Shown here piece after piece: positions 1 to 9,352 of a stretch of 23,649 bases of DNA (its first letter is position 1; every line of letters begins with the position of its first letter). This DNA is from a virus. The stretch is taken from positions 1 through 23,649 of IMG/VR virus record IMGVR_UViG_3300037963_001894. The stretch is one strand, 5' to 3'. The notes below the pieces were generated by a model, which worked only from the letters and a program-made list of their open reading frames with translations, ran no database searches and was not told the DNA's origin. The translations under genes were made by a program, and so were the position numbers.

Positions 1-2273
1 GTAGAAGGAATACTTGATAGGCTAGAATAAGCACCATCAAAAGAACTTGTTCCAGCACCTATATTACTTCTTATACTTCCTTTATCTGAATTACTTATTG
101 AACTAGAAGCAACCAAAGCAGCAGTAACATTGGTTGCATCTGCTGTGACTTTAGCATTGTTTGCAGTTATATTGTTTGCTTGTGTACTTGTTATTCCTGT
201 TTTTGCTGTATTGGCTGCTACTGCTGATTCTAAATCACTAATGTTAGGTATTGCTATTGTTCCTGTAAATGTAGGAGATGCAAACATAGTTGCTTTACTT
301 TCATTTGTTACATTACCTAATCCAACATTTGCTGCTGTAGTTCCTGCTCTAATATCTGATGCTGATAAGTTATCTACATTACCTAATCCAACATCAGACT
401 TTGTTGTATTTGAATTTAATAATAATGCTTCTGTTGCTTTAGTGCTACCATCTTCTAATAGAATATTTCCACCAGAACCTAATGTTCCTCCAACAGTAGC
501 ACCACTAGCAGGTAATGTTGTAAATACAGTTCCTGTTCCAGAACCGCTACTAATTAATTCATCAGCAGTTATTTTAGTTAATATATTTTTATAATTTACT
601 TTTTTATATGCGGTAGCATCTGCATCATATACAGGAATAAAGTCATTAGAAGCATGGCCTCCAGAACCTAAATCTGTTAAAGCATTAAAGTTTAAAGAAA
701 CTGTTCCAGATGAATTTAATAGTCCGGTTGCAAAGGTTAAAGCATCTTGTTTAGCATTCCATGTAGAAGCACTAGCAATAAAACTATCAGCAAATGTTCC
801 CGATGTTATTTTAGATGTAGGAAGACTTGGAATATCCGAAGCAGATAAACCACCGTCTAATACATTTAATTCTGTTGTGCTTAAAGTAGCACCTTCAAGA
901 ATACCTAATTCTGTTTCTGAAACATTAACAGAACCAATACCTATTTCACCTGTAAAGGTAGGATTTGCTATTGGTGCATATGTAGATGCTGCTGTAGCAG
1001 TTGCTAATTTAGCATCCATTTGAGTTTGAATTCCTGATGTTACACCATCAATATAATTTAGTTCAGCAACAGTAGCAGTTACACCCAAATTAGTTAATAC
1101 ATTTGTTTTTTGTGTGTTAGTTAAAGATTGATTATTTACATCTATTCTCAATCTGTTGCCTAAAGCAGTAGAAGTTGTTGTAGAAAAGTTTGCATCATCT
1201 CCTAATGCTGCTGCTAATTCGTTTAATGTATCTAAAGCACCAGGAGCAGAATCAACTAAACCTGTAACTTGACCATCAACATAAGCCTTTATTGATTGTT
1301 GGCTTGCTGCTGCTGTTGCACTATTTGAAGACATATCATCTTCATCTAATAGAGTTAATTGAGTTCCTGTTGCTACTAAATCTATAGTTCCATCACTATC
1401 CTCATAAGTAGCAGTTATGTTTGTTTCAGTATTACCTGTAAACATTGCACCTACAATATCTTGAACCTGTTCTGTTGATAATTGAGTATTTGTTGTTGTA
1501 ACAGAACCACCCAATGAAACAGAAGTACCATCAACAGTAATTGATGAATTAGCAAGTTTAGCATTCGCAATAGAACCCGCTAATTTATCATTAGAAATAG
1601 AACCTGCTAATTTATCATTAGCAATAGAACCTGCTAACATTGTATTTGTTACAGTTCCTGTATCTCCTGATGTAATTAAATTTACGTTATTACTACTAGG
1701 GTCTGGGAATGATATCTTTCCTGTACTACTACCAACTAAAACCTTACCTTCTTTATTTATTCTTAATGTTTTAGTTTCGTTATTAACTGCAGTAAACTCA
1801 GAATCTAATTTCTTTATTCCATAGAATTGTATTGGTCTTGCTCCTGCACTTGAACCTGCAGAAACTTTAATTAAACATACAGGAATATCACCTGCGGTTA
1901 AACTAGCAACCTTAACAGTAGTTGAACCAGCACTAGCATGAACTCTTAATGCTAAAGCCGAAGAATCTTTTGGTATTACTAAAAATGCATAGTGGTCTTT
2001 AGAACCAGAAGAATTTAAATTATCATTTACAGCAGTAGGAGTTCCTGTTTTATATTCTCCTTTATCAAACCAACCACCAGAACTTACAGCAAATGTGCTT
2101 CCATTCTGTGTTACATTTAATCCATGTGCAACAAAAGAACCTGCTGTTTGTTGATTTAAAGACTTAAGAATACCAGTATGAATACTATCAGTTCCGTCTA
2201 TAAGGTCGCCTAAGTTACTTGCTGTCCCTAATGTGCTAATACCAAAGTTAGTATCTCTTGTATTTGTTCCCAT
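1..2273 (-). CDS. Tail fibre protein, N-terminal part (runs off left edge)
   Basis: The frame is open from an ATG at 2273 to the left edge, giving at least 757 residues with no stop. The product is rich in Ser, Thr, Ala, Asn and Gly and is built from short phage-fibre modules: an N-terminal region (MGTNTRDTNFGI), three copies of a 9-residue AGSI(A/S)NDKL unit near residues 211-237, then segments such as QLSTEQVQDIVGAMF, PGALDTLNELAAALGDD, AELNYIDGVTSG, LGNVDNLSASDIRAGT and SPTFTG. These segments recur in tail fibres of many marine tailed phages (family knowledge, not searched here). It probably forms a trimeric receptor-binding fibre at the tail tip. The start overlaps the stop of the upstream 120-residue gene by one base (TAATG), so translation is probably coupled. 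The C-terminal receptor-binding tip lies outside the window. Confidence 0.88.
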   Translation of the reverse strand, partial: MGTNTRDTNFGISTLGTASNLGDLIDGTDSIHTGILKSLNQQTAGSFVAHGLNVTQNGSTFAVSSGGWFDKGEYKTGTPTAVNDNLNSSGSKDHYAFLVIPKDSSALALRVHASAGSTTVKVASLTAGDIPVCLIKVSAGSSAGARPIQFYGIKKLDSEFTAVNNETKTLRINKEGKVLVGSSTGKISFPDPSSNNVNLITSGDTGTVTNTMLAGSIANDKLAGSISNDKLAGSIANAKLANSSITVDGTSVSLGGSVTTTNTQLSTEQVQDIVGAMFTGNTETNITATYEDSDGTIDLVATGTQLTLLDEDDMSSNSATAAASQQSIKAYVDGQVTGLVDSAPGALDTLNELAAALGDDANFSTTTSTALGNRLRIDVNNQSLTNTQKTNVLTNLGVTATVAELNYIDGVTSGIQTQMDAKLATATAASTYAPIANPTFTGEIGIGSVNVSETELGILEGATLSTTELNVLDGGLSASDIPSLPTSKITSGTFADSFIASASTWNAKQDALTFATGLLNSSGTVSLNFNALTDLGSGGHASNDFIPVYDADATAYKKVNYKNILTKITADELISSGSGTGTVFTTLPASGATVGGTLGSGGNILLEDGSTKATEALLLNSNTTKSDVGLGNVDNLSASDIRAGTTAANVGLGNVTNESKATMFASPTFTGTIAIPNISDLESAVAANTAKTGITSTQANNITANNAKVTADATNVTAALVASSSISNSDKGSIRSNIGAGTSSFDGAYSSLSSIPS
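1561..1641 (-). repeat. Three 27-base tandem repeats inside the tail fibre gene
   Basis: Units at 1561-1587, 1588-1614 and 1615-1641 are near-identical 27-mers. Each encodes a 9-residue AGSI(A/S)N(D/A)KL-type unit. The middle and last units are closest and differ mainly near their ends. Such in-frame repeats are usual in fibre shafts and can change copy number by recombination. Confidence 0.85.
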
Positions 2274-2635
2274 TATTCTACCTCAATTCTAAGTGTAAAA
2301 GTTATTGACTCCGATGCAGTTAATGGCCCTATATCATCAAAAACTATTCTTGATAACATATTTCCTCCTGTTGAAGCATCGAAGATTCCTATTTCTGAAA
2401 TGGTGTTTGATGATATATCTGCACCTGTGTATGTTACTGTATAAACTAAACTGTTTCCTACTAATGTTGGAGTTGCGGTTTTTGTTGCTCCTACTTGATT
2501 ATCTAATGTTGTTTGAGATGATGATGTGTTATCTCCACCATTTCCTACTCTTATAAAAGTAAATTTAGTGGATGAATTAGATTGAAGTCCTGTAAATAAT
2601 TCTGCAACTCTTTTCTTACCCGCATCAACTATCAT
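2273..2635 (-). CDS. Small tail fibre/tip-associated structural protein
   Basis: This gene encodes 120 residues and starts at an ATG preceded by AAAGGAGATTAAAAT, a good ribosome binding site. The N-terminus (VDAGKKRVAELFTG) leads into an all-beta sequence with FTFIRVGNGG, a Thr/Ser-rich stretch, ISEIGIFDAS near residues 80-90 and a C-terminal strand FTLRIEVE. Small proteins of this type often sit between the tail hub gene and the fibre gene in tailed phages, where they link fibre to tip or act as fibre-like proteins. That role is inferred from gene order and composition. The gene is 57 bases downstream of the hub gene stop and overlaps the fibre start by one base. Confidence 0.7.
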   Translation of the reverse strand: MIVDAGKKRVAELFTGLQSNSSTKFTFIRVGNGGDNTSSSQTTLDNQVGATKTATPTLVGNSLVYTVTYTGADISSNTISEIGIFDASTGGNMLSRIVFDDIGPLTASESITFTLRIEVE

Positions 2636-2692
2636 ATTTTAATCTCCTTTCTGGTAATAGTTTCTTCAGGAAACGTCATTATTGTGCTAAAA

Positions 2693-5600
2693 CTAATCAA
2701 AGCCAAGTGTGCTACCTCCTGTTGTTGATGTTAATGCGTAATGTAAAGTTTTTTCTTTTGGTATTAAATTATCTATAAGCACTTTACCTGTTAGTGTTTT
2801 ATTTATATTGCGTGTAAATAGAGTAGTAAATCCTTTATTTTGTTGTAGATTGAGTTCACTTAATCTTTCTGCTATTGATTTATTAAATGTTCCTACTGTT
2901 ATTTTAGAGATTGTTGACATTACATTTTCTATTTCAAAAACAATATAATCATCTGCAGGAATATTATGATTTGGGAAATCTAAGTGTATTATATCTCCTG
3001 CCTCCATCAATTCAAATCCGGTTCTTTCCATTGTTAATGTAATCTTTTTAAAGTCCTTTCTATGAACTTCCAATATAGAATGCGCTTTAATTCTGGCTTC
3101 TTCAGTATTTTTTATATTAGCGTCTAAATGCCTTATTGTTCTTTTAATTTTACTAGGTATTTCGACTTCTGCTTTCACATTATCTCCTATTACTACTATT
3201 TTATTTGCTCTATCGAAAAGGCTTTTATTGCTATCTACCGAAATTAAATTAGAACCGTCTCTATATTTTAAACTAAATCTTCTTTTGCTAGAATAGTTCT
3301 CCATGTCTTTTATTTGTATTTTATCATCAACGAATTTGTAGTCTAAATTTTGTTTAGCCCCTAAATAATTAAGAGAGGAAAACACATCTTGCTCGTTAAA
3401 ATTAGTATTTAGAATAAATGGTTTGCGTTCATATTTGACCAATTCATCATTCTTTTTTGGTTTATAATAAATATTGCTAACCGAGAGACTTGACCCTGCA
3501 TTCGCAGTAGTCACCTTGCCTATAAGCCTGCCGTCTTGGTTATAGATAATATCACCTAATGCGATATTACTATGCGAAGTCGTCAATGCTATGCTTGTTC
3601 CTGTAGTATCAGAATCAACTATATTACCAGTATAAGTTATGTTTTTAATTGTATTATCTACCTTTATTTCGTTTTCTTCCAAGATTTCTACCATTGCTTG
3701 TTCGGCATCTGTTCCTATTGAAATAGTAGTTCCGATGAATGCTTCTATAGGGTTTTTATTATCTGGTGTTCCACTTGATTCTATATTAAATATTTCACCA
3801 AAGGACACTACACCATATCCTGTTAATTTACCATCATATGAAAATCTAAGATTATTTGTTGTTTTCGATACAATTAGATTCTTTTCTATTTTATTTTTAC
3901 CATCTGTTATAAAACATTCTAATGAATCTCCATCATTAAATGTTGCCTTTGCATCATTCAAAGTTCTTCTATCTATATGAGTATTAAATGTATCTATATC
4001 TAGTAATAAATACATAGCATATAATCCTTCTTGATATGTTAGATATTCAGTTTCTGCTTCTGAGCCACCAGAATCTTCTTCTGTAGTTGTAAAATTTTGA
4101 GTAATAACATCATATTTAAGACCTGTATCAAACATTTTATTTAATTCAAAATAATCAGGAGTGTCTTCAAATGTTGTTTCTGATATTCTCATTAACCTAA
4201 AAGTATATCCGACTGTAGTAGTATTTATATCATTATCTACCTTTATGTTATGTCTTGTATAATTTCCATTTGTATCGGTAGTATGGGAAGTAATTTTTCC
4301 TATATAGATTGGTTCACCTTTTGGAATTTGATTAGTTGAAACATATTTATTAGGTAAATAACTATGCGGGGTATCATCGGCATCAGTAAAATCTCCATCG
4401 CTGTTAGCATCTACACCATCATTTATTTTGTCTGAAACTAAATAATAGCCTTCTAAATTAGGGGCAAAGTCTAACCAATTATTGTTACTATTATCGTCTA
4501 ACGTAATTCCATTAGAACTAGTTATATTTTTACCATAGTTTGTTGATGCGGTTAAAGTTAATCTTGGTTTAATAACCGTCTGTGCTTGGAACAATTGACC
4601 TGAGTTATCAGAAGCGGTTTCGTGAGTTGCTACTCTACCTCCAAAATCTCTATCATTCGGGCTTTCAGAATAAATATGTTTAACAGTTTTTGTTCCGCAT
4701 AAAGCGTATTTATCACCAGGATGAAGTTGCATTGTAATATTCTTTGCTCTTTGTTCTAAATTCATCGTAAATAAATCAGCATAAGAAATCCATTTTGCTA
4801 AAGTACCATGCGTTCCATCTCCTACTATTGCAGATGTAGGTTTAGTAAAGGCAGTTTCATCATTTTGCGTTGATGTTTTCATGCCTTTAAATAACATAGT
4901 AGAATCACCAAACAAATTAACTTTATTACTTATCTTATATTGTGGGCTACCGTCTTCTACTAGAGTATTTGCCGGAGTATCATCTCTTGTTGTGGGATAT
5001 GCTAAAGCATTAATAATCTTAGACGGGTGATACCAAATTGGGTTAGTAGTTCCTGAATCCCAATGTTTTGCTTGGTGAAATAAAGAATAATAATCGTCAT
5101 AGTTACCCTCTCCACTATCATATTCCATACTAGAAATAATGGGTATAAAAGTATTTTGTGCATCAAATTTATCACCACCACTTTCCAGTAAACGAAATTG
5201 AAGATAGTCTTTATTTATTCCTGGAACAATAATATAATTATATATCATTCTAAAATCATTATTGTTTAATGTATCCATTCCCCAATCAGGGTCAGCATAA
5301 AGAGTAAATAGTTTTTGTCTAACTACATATATTTCATCTTCATATGTAACGCTTAACATATCTAAAGCATGAATTGTAGATGAACTACCAGCACCAGTAT
5401 TGCTTGTTATTCTTCCAACAATAGTTCCGTCATTTTTATATATTACATCATCAATAGCAAATGTAATACTACTGTCTAAAGTAGCACCGCCTATACCATT
5501 GTCTGTTATAGAACCCTGTGCTATTATTTTCATTCTAGGATATTTAAATGTAGTAATTTTATCAAAAACATCATTATCAGGAAGACTTTCGTAATCAACA

Positions 5601-8600
5601 GGATTCATATGCCAATCAAATGTTGCTTCTACTAACCTCATTACCCCAAATCTCTTTAATTGATTTGTTGTTTTATTTGATGATGTTATCTCTATTCTTT
5701 CATAATCTGAATCTCTATAATCTGTTTGTGTATTAGTTCCTGTAAAATTCTCATGACTTACAGATGAACCATCAGAACCTTCATTCTTTAACATAATACC
5801 ATAATTATCAAAGTCTTTTGTGTTAAATTGTAAATTATTCCATCTCAACTTTGAATCTGGATAAATATCTCCTGTTGCTAATAGTTGATAATTTTTACAT
5901 CTGTAATCTATATTTTCTAATTGATTCCAATGTGTTGTTATTTTTGCTGAATCCCAATACTCAACAGGTGCTAACTTATTTCCTGTTAATCCTAAATCTG
6001 TTCCAGACCATATATTTGAACCAGACAAAGGCTTTAATCCTGGAGTTAAATCTCCACTAGCAGGGGTTTGTTTTTCTCCTAATGTATTTACTTTATACAT
6101 TGGAGATGCTGCAGTTATTCTTTGGGTTTTACTAGAATTATCATAAACAGTATCATGTGTTTCTTTTATTGTGCCTTCTTGAAATCTTTGAAGACCCCAA
6201 TATCTAAACGTATTTTCTGGAGTATAAAATGTAGTAGGGTCATTTTGTAATGAATGTATAAAACCCCCAGAAGGTATATTTGAATTTACCATATATAAAT
6301 ATCTCATATCAGACCCATAACCATTAGAATCAGATGTATTTGTATCTATACTTCCTAAAACTACAGGGAAAGAAGGGGCTAATCTTATTGATGTGTTTTC
6401 ATCTCTTGATGTATTGATTGATAAAACATTAAAATACATAGAAGAAACAGTATGTATTTTGTTATATTCTATAGACGCTTTGTTTTCTCTAGAAGGTTTT
6501 AAAGCAAAGGCAGAATCTGAATTTTCTTCTATTGATTTAATTTTAGATATATCATATCCTATTGTATTATCTATATCATAAGAACCTGTTGCTGATGTAT
6601 TTAATAAATTGCTAAAACTAAAAGATGAAGAATATTCTATTTTTTCTCCGTCATTAAATATTAGACCGCTTGAACCAACACTACTAAAATCAGTAGGGTG
6701 TTTAGTTTGTTTAATATTAGCAGATATAGCCTTTGTTCCAGTTAGGTAGTTTTCTAAACCTCCAAATGTCTTAATATGATATAATGTATTTGTTCCTGCC
6801 TGTCCTTTAGTAAAATCAAAACCTCCTAAAGTTACTGCTGTATTTGAACCACTAGCAGTATCAGATACTGCTTCTCCTATAAGTTCACCATTACTGTTTA
6901 AAAACAAATCATATTTTTCAACCGCTACAGTACCTGTAAGAGTTAATACTCCAGCACTAGTAATACTATGCCTAGTAACTGTTGTTGTTGGTGCATCAAA
7001 AACAGGAGCAATAGTTGAATAAATAATATCATTAGACCTGTTTAAATTCTTATTAATAGTTCCATTCAATAATGCAGCAGTATCATCTCTTCCTGTTATT
7101 GTATATGTAATTATACCATCTTGGTTTTTAGATTCTATATCTTCAACTAGTCCTTTAAATACATCCTTTTCTATACAATATGCACCTTTGTAATAATACA
7201 TATAATGTACTGGTGTAGGTTGGTATAATACTTTAGTTGTTAATAACTTTATATGTTCATGTATCTTATCACCATAATTTATATCAATATCCATACCATA
7301 AAATTCTGGATTTAATAAAGTTAATTTCTTTTTGTATAGTGAATTTTCTTTTGTAGATATTGTATTTTCATTCATTGTAAGCCGCTGCAATGTTTTAGTT
7401 CCGCTTATAGTTTCATAAACTGCCTCTGTATCTATGGGACATTTAGTATTAAGTCCACCATTAAAGGGCATTAAATATACATCTTCACTCGTAAATATAT
7501 CTAAATGAGATTGACTTGCAAGTGTAGTCCATTTTTTATCCTTTATATCTTTTTTATGAGTTACTGCAATAACTTGTTCATGGTTAGCAGTTGCACTTAT
7601 TGTTCCAATTCTATAATAAGTATCTTTTATTCTAATAATACTATCAGCATTTAAAACGTCATTTAATCCATAGTCCTTGTTTGGTGTCCAATCATCTGAA
7701 TCAGTTTCATGCATATTTATTAAAATGATTTGAAAACTTGGGCCTGAACTTACATAATTACTTCTAGCCGGATATGGTAATTTTATTTCTTTAGTATTTG
7801 ATGTATGAATAGAACTAGATATAGTATATTTAGAATTTTCCTTTACCTTTAAAAATTGTATTCCATTATTATCTAAAAGTTTAGTAGTGGCTAACTGACT
7901 AATCTTATTTTTAGGACTATTTACATTGGCTTCTAATATAGGATTTATAGCATTATTTTTCCTATTAGATTTTTTATAATGTAAATATCTTATAGGGCCG
8001 GATAGATTACCATGAATATTATTTGTTTCAGTATTTGAATTTAAATCAGAAGAATGCCTTCTTGCGTTTCTAAAAGCATCATTCCAATATGCTGGGTTAA
8101 AAGAATATGTTCCATCTAATTCATAATCAGTAGGGCTATTAGAACTTCCTAATTCTCCATCTTTAATATGCATATTATCTACTAAAACCGCATCTTGGTT
8201 TAGTGTTCCATAATCTTTTATAGCAGTTCCAAATTCTCTTTCTGTTCTAAATACAGATTGATGTATTGTTCTTCCAACATATAACGTTTCGCTATTTAAC
8301 GCAGTTATTCCATTTATTGTTTCTCTTGCATAATCTAATGTAATAGTATTGCTTGTTGTAGCAGTAACATTACCTAAATAAGTTTTATCAGCAGAAAAAA
8401 CACTTTGGCCTTTTAATAAAGTAGCACCCACAGGATTCCAATTAAGAGTAGCAGAAGCAAATTGAGTATCCGAACTAGTATTATAATAACTACCTTTGGG
8501 TGTAAAATCTGTATCCCAACATCTACAAGTAGTTAGATTATATTTAGTGTTGAAATCTAATTGGTTTTCATTCTGAAGTCTATCATTATAAAAATACCAA

Positions 8601-9352
8601 GTAGGTCTTGAAACTTCATTAGAACCGTCATATTTGTCTGTTATAAAATCAAAATTAGTATCATCAGAAGTATTAGGGTTTATCTCATTACCATCACCAC
8701 GAAGACCATAACTTACAGCAATAACACTAGTATCATTAACTGCTGGCCCTTTATATATTTCAAAATTAGTGTTCTTTGATAGTGCTTCTGGGTATTTAGG
8801 TTCAAATTCAAACCCATCACCATATTCATCAAAACTAATTATATCAGTTATTTTTGCAAAGTGTGGTCTTGAAGCAGGGTGCTTATCAGAAGACCCATGT
8901 GATATTTCAGGATTAATTAATACAAAGTAATCATAAGAATCTAAATCCATATTTATACTAGAAGAACCAATTAATAATTGATTAGAGAATGTGTTGCTTT
9001 GTGCATCACTTGTTGAGGAGTGTGTTCTAATTTTAAATGAAGCAGTTTGTTGTTTATTAGTACCGTAATATCCAATATCTACTGCATTGTTAGAAGGAAA
9101 TACTCTATTAACAATAGCAGTATTGCTATCATTAGAAATTCTACCATTATAATGATTATTTCTAATCTCGAAAAAATTAGCAGAAACTCCGTTGTGTTCT
9201 TCTGCTATGTTAGTACATTTAATTATGGGATTAACTGATGTGTTTTTAAATGCTAAATTTCCTGTAAAAGCATTACCTTTATTGGCAAAAGTATAGTCAA
9301 CATTTGCATTACTATATTTATCGGAATTCATAACGTAAACATAACGTTCCAC
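2693..9352 (-). CDS. Giant tail hub / tail tip protein (2219 residues)
   Basis: This is the largest gene of the window. It starts with GTG at 9352, four bases into a TAGTG overlap with the previous gene, and GGTGAT stands 6 bases upstream. Two regions look like baseplate-hub (gp27/gpJ-like) domains. About residues 670-780 end with GLVEDIESKNQDG and a YTITGRDDTAALL motif. About residues 1980-2170 contain NLDYKFVDDKIQIKD, KIVVIGDNVKAEVEI and MEAGDIIHLDFPN followed by DDYIVFEIENV. The roughly 1,200 residues between them and the 660-residue N-terminal region are Asn/Asp/Thr/Ser-rich, beta-type and unassigned. A short module like NxDGxxIGxVT recurs near residues 315, 812, 1305 and 1935. The protein probably closes the tail tube and displays adhesion domains. 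No peptidase or lysozyme motif was recognised. Confidence 0.8.
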   Translation of the reverse strand: MERYVYVMNSDKYSNANVDYTFANKGNAFTGNLAFKNTSVNPIIKCTNIAEEHNGVSANFFEIRNNHYNGRISNDSNTAIVNRVFPSNNAVDIGYYGTNKQQTASFKIRTHSSTSDAQSNTFSNQLLIGSSSINMDLDSYDYFVLINPEISHGSSDKHPASRPHFAKITDIISFDEYGDGFEFEPKYPEALSKNTNFEIYKGPAVNDTSVIAVSYGLRGDGNEINPNTSDDTNFDFITDKYDGSNEVSRPTWYFYNDRLQNENQLDFNTKYNLTTCRCWDTDFTPKGSYYNTSSDTQFASATLNWNPVGATLLKGQSVFSADKTYLGNVTATTSNTITLDYARETINGITALNSETLYVGRTIHQSVFRTEREFGTAIKDYGTLNQDAVLVDNMHIKDGELGSSNSPTDYELDGTYSFNPAYWNDAFRNARRHSSDLNSNTETNNIHGNLSGPIRYLHYKKSNRKNNAINPILEANVNSPKNKISQLATTKLLDNNGIQFLKVKENSKYTISSSIHTSNTKEIKLPYPARSNYVSSGPSFQIILINMHETDSDDWTPNKDYGLNDVLNADSIIRIKDTYYRIGTISATANHEQVIAVTHKKDIKDKKWTTLASQSHLDIFTSEDVYLMPFNGGLNTKCPIDTEAVYETISGTKTLQRLTMNENTISTKENSLYKKKLTLLNPEFYGMDIDINYGDKIHEHIKLLTTKVLYQPTPVHYMYYYKGAYCIEKDVFKGLVEDIESKNQDGIITYTITGRDDTAALLNGTINKNLNRSNDIIYSTIAPVFDAPTTTVTRHSITSAGVLTLTGTVAVEKYDLFLNSNGELIGEAVSDTASGSNTAVTLGGFDFTKGQAGTNTLYHIKTFGGLENYLTGTKAISANIKQTKHPTDFSSVGSSGLIFNDGEKIEYSSSFSFSNLLNTSATGSYDIDNTIGYDISKIKSIEENSDSAFALKPSRENKASIEYNKIHTVSSMYFNVLSINTSRDENTSIRLAPSFPVVLGSIDTNTSDSNGYGSDMRYLYMVNSNIPSGGFIHSLQNDPTTFYTPENTFRYWGLQRFQEGTIKETHDTVYDNSSKTQRITAASPMYKVNTLGEKQTPASGDLTPGLKPLSGSNIWSGTDLGLTGNKLAPVEYWDSAKITTHWNQLENIDYRCKNYQLLATGDIYPDSKLRWNNLQFNTKDFDNYGIMLKNEGSDGSSVSHENFTGTNTQTDYRDSDYERIEITSSNKTTNQLKRFGVMRLVEATFDWHMNPVDYESLPDNDVFDKITTFKYPRMKIIAQGSITDNGIGGATLDSSITFAIDDVIYKNDGTIVGRITSNTGAGSSSTIHALDMLSVTYEDEIYVVRQKLFTLYADPDWGMDTLNNNDFRMIYNYIIVPGINKDYLQFRLLESGGDKFDAQNTFIPIISSMEYDSGEGNYDDYYSLFHQAKHWDSGTTNPIWYHPSKIINALAYPTTRDDTPANTLVEDGSPQYKISNKVNLFGDSTMLFKGMKTSTQNDETAFTKPTSAIVGDGTHGTLAKWISYADLFTMNLEQRAKNITMQLHPGDKYALCGTKTVKHIYSESPNDRDFGGRVATHETASDNSGQLFQAQTVIKPRLTLTASTNYGKNITSSNGITLDDNSNNNWLDFAPNLEGYYLVSDKINDGVDANSDGDFTDADDTPHSYLPNKYVSTNQIPKGEPIYIGKITSHTTDTNGNYTRHNIKVDNDINTTTVGYTFRLMRISETTFEDTPDYFELNKMFDTGLKYDVITQNFTTTEEDSGGSEAETEYLTYQEGLYAMYLLLDIDTFNTHIDRRTLNDAKATFNDGDSLECFITDGKNKIEKNLIVSKTTNNLRFSYDGKLTGYGVVSFGEIFNIESSGTPDNKNPIEAFIGTTISIGTDAEQAMVEILEENEIKVDNTIKNITYTGNIVDSDTTGTSIALTTSHSNIALGDIIYNQDGRLIGKVTTANAGSSLSVSNIYYKPKKNDELVKYERKPFILNTNFNEQDVFSSLNYLGAKQNLDYKFVDDKIQIKDMENYSSKRRFSLKYRDGSNLISVDSNKSLFDRANKIVVIGDNVKAEVEIPSKIKRTIRHLDANIKNTEEARIKAHSILEVHRKDFKKITLTMERTGFELMEAGDIIHLDFPNHNIPADDYIVFEIENVMSTISKITVGTFNKSIAERLSELNLQQNKGFTTLFTRNINKTLTGKVLIDNLIPKEKTLHYALTSTTGGSTLGFD

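Noticed and set aside
130-594. Open frame on the plus strand, 154 codons
   Set aside because: It is antisense to the tail fibre gene. Its Val/Ala/Pro-rich product is the mirror of the Thr/Asn/Gly-rich fibre and it has no binding site.
1561-1641. CRISPR-like repeat array
   Set aside because: The repeats are directly adjacent 27-mers without spacers and keep the reading frame of a fibre protein.
2305-2556. Plus-strand frame of 83 codons with a Leu/Met-rich product
   Set aside because: Shadow of the 120-residue minus-strand gene; its composition is an artefact of the antisense frame.
2632-2679. 15-codon minus-strand frame between hub and fibre-associated genes, ending in an ATGA overlap
   Set aside because: Weak leader, very short, and its end is forced by the next gene's binding site; could be chance.
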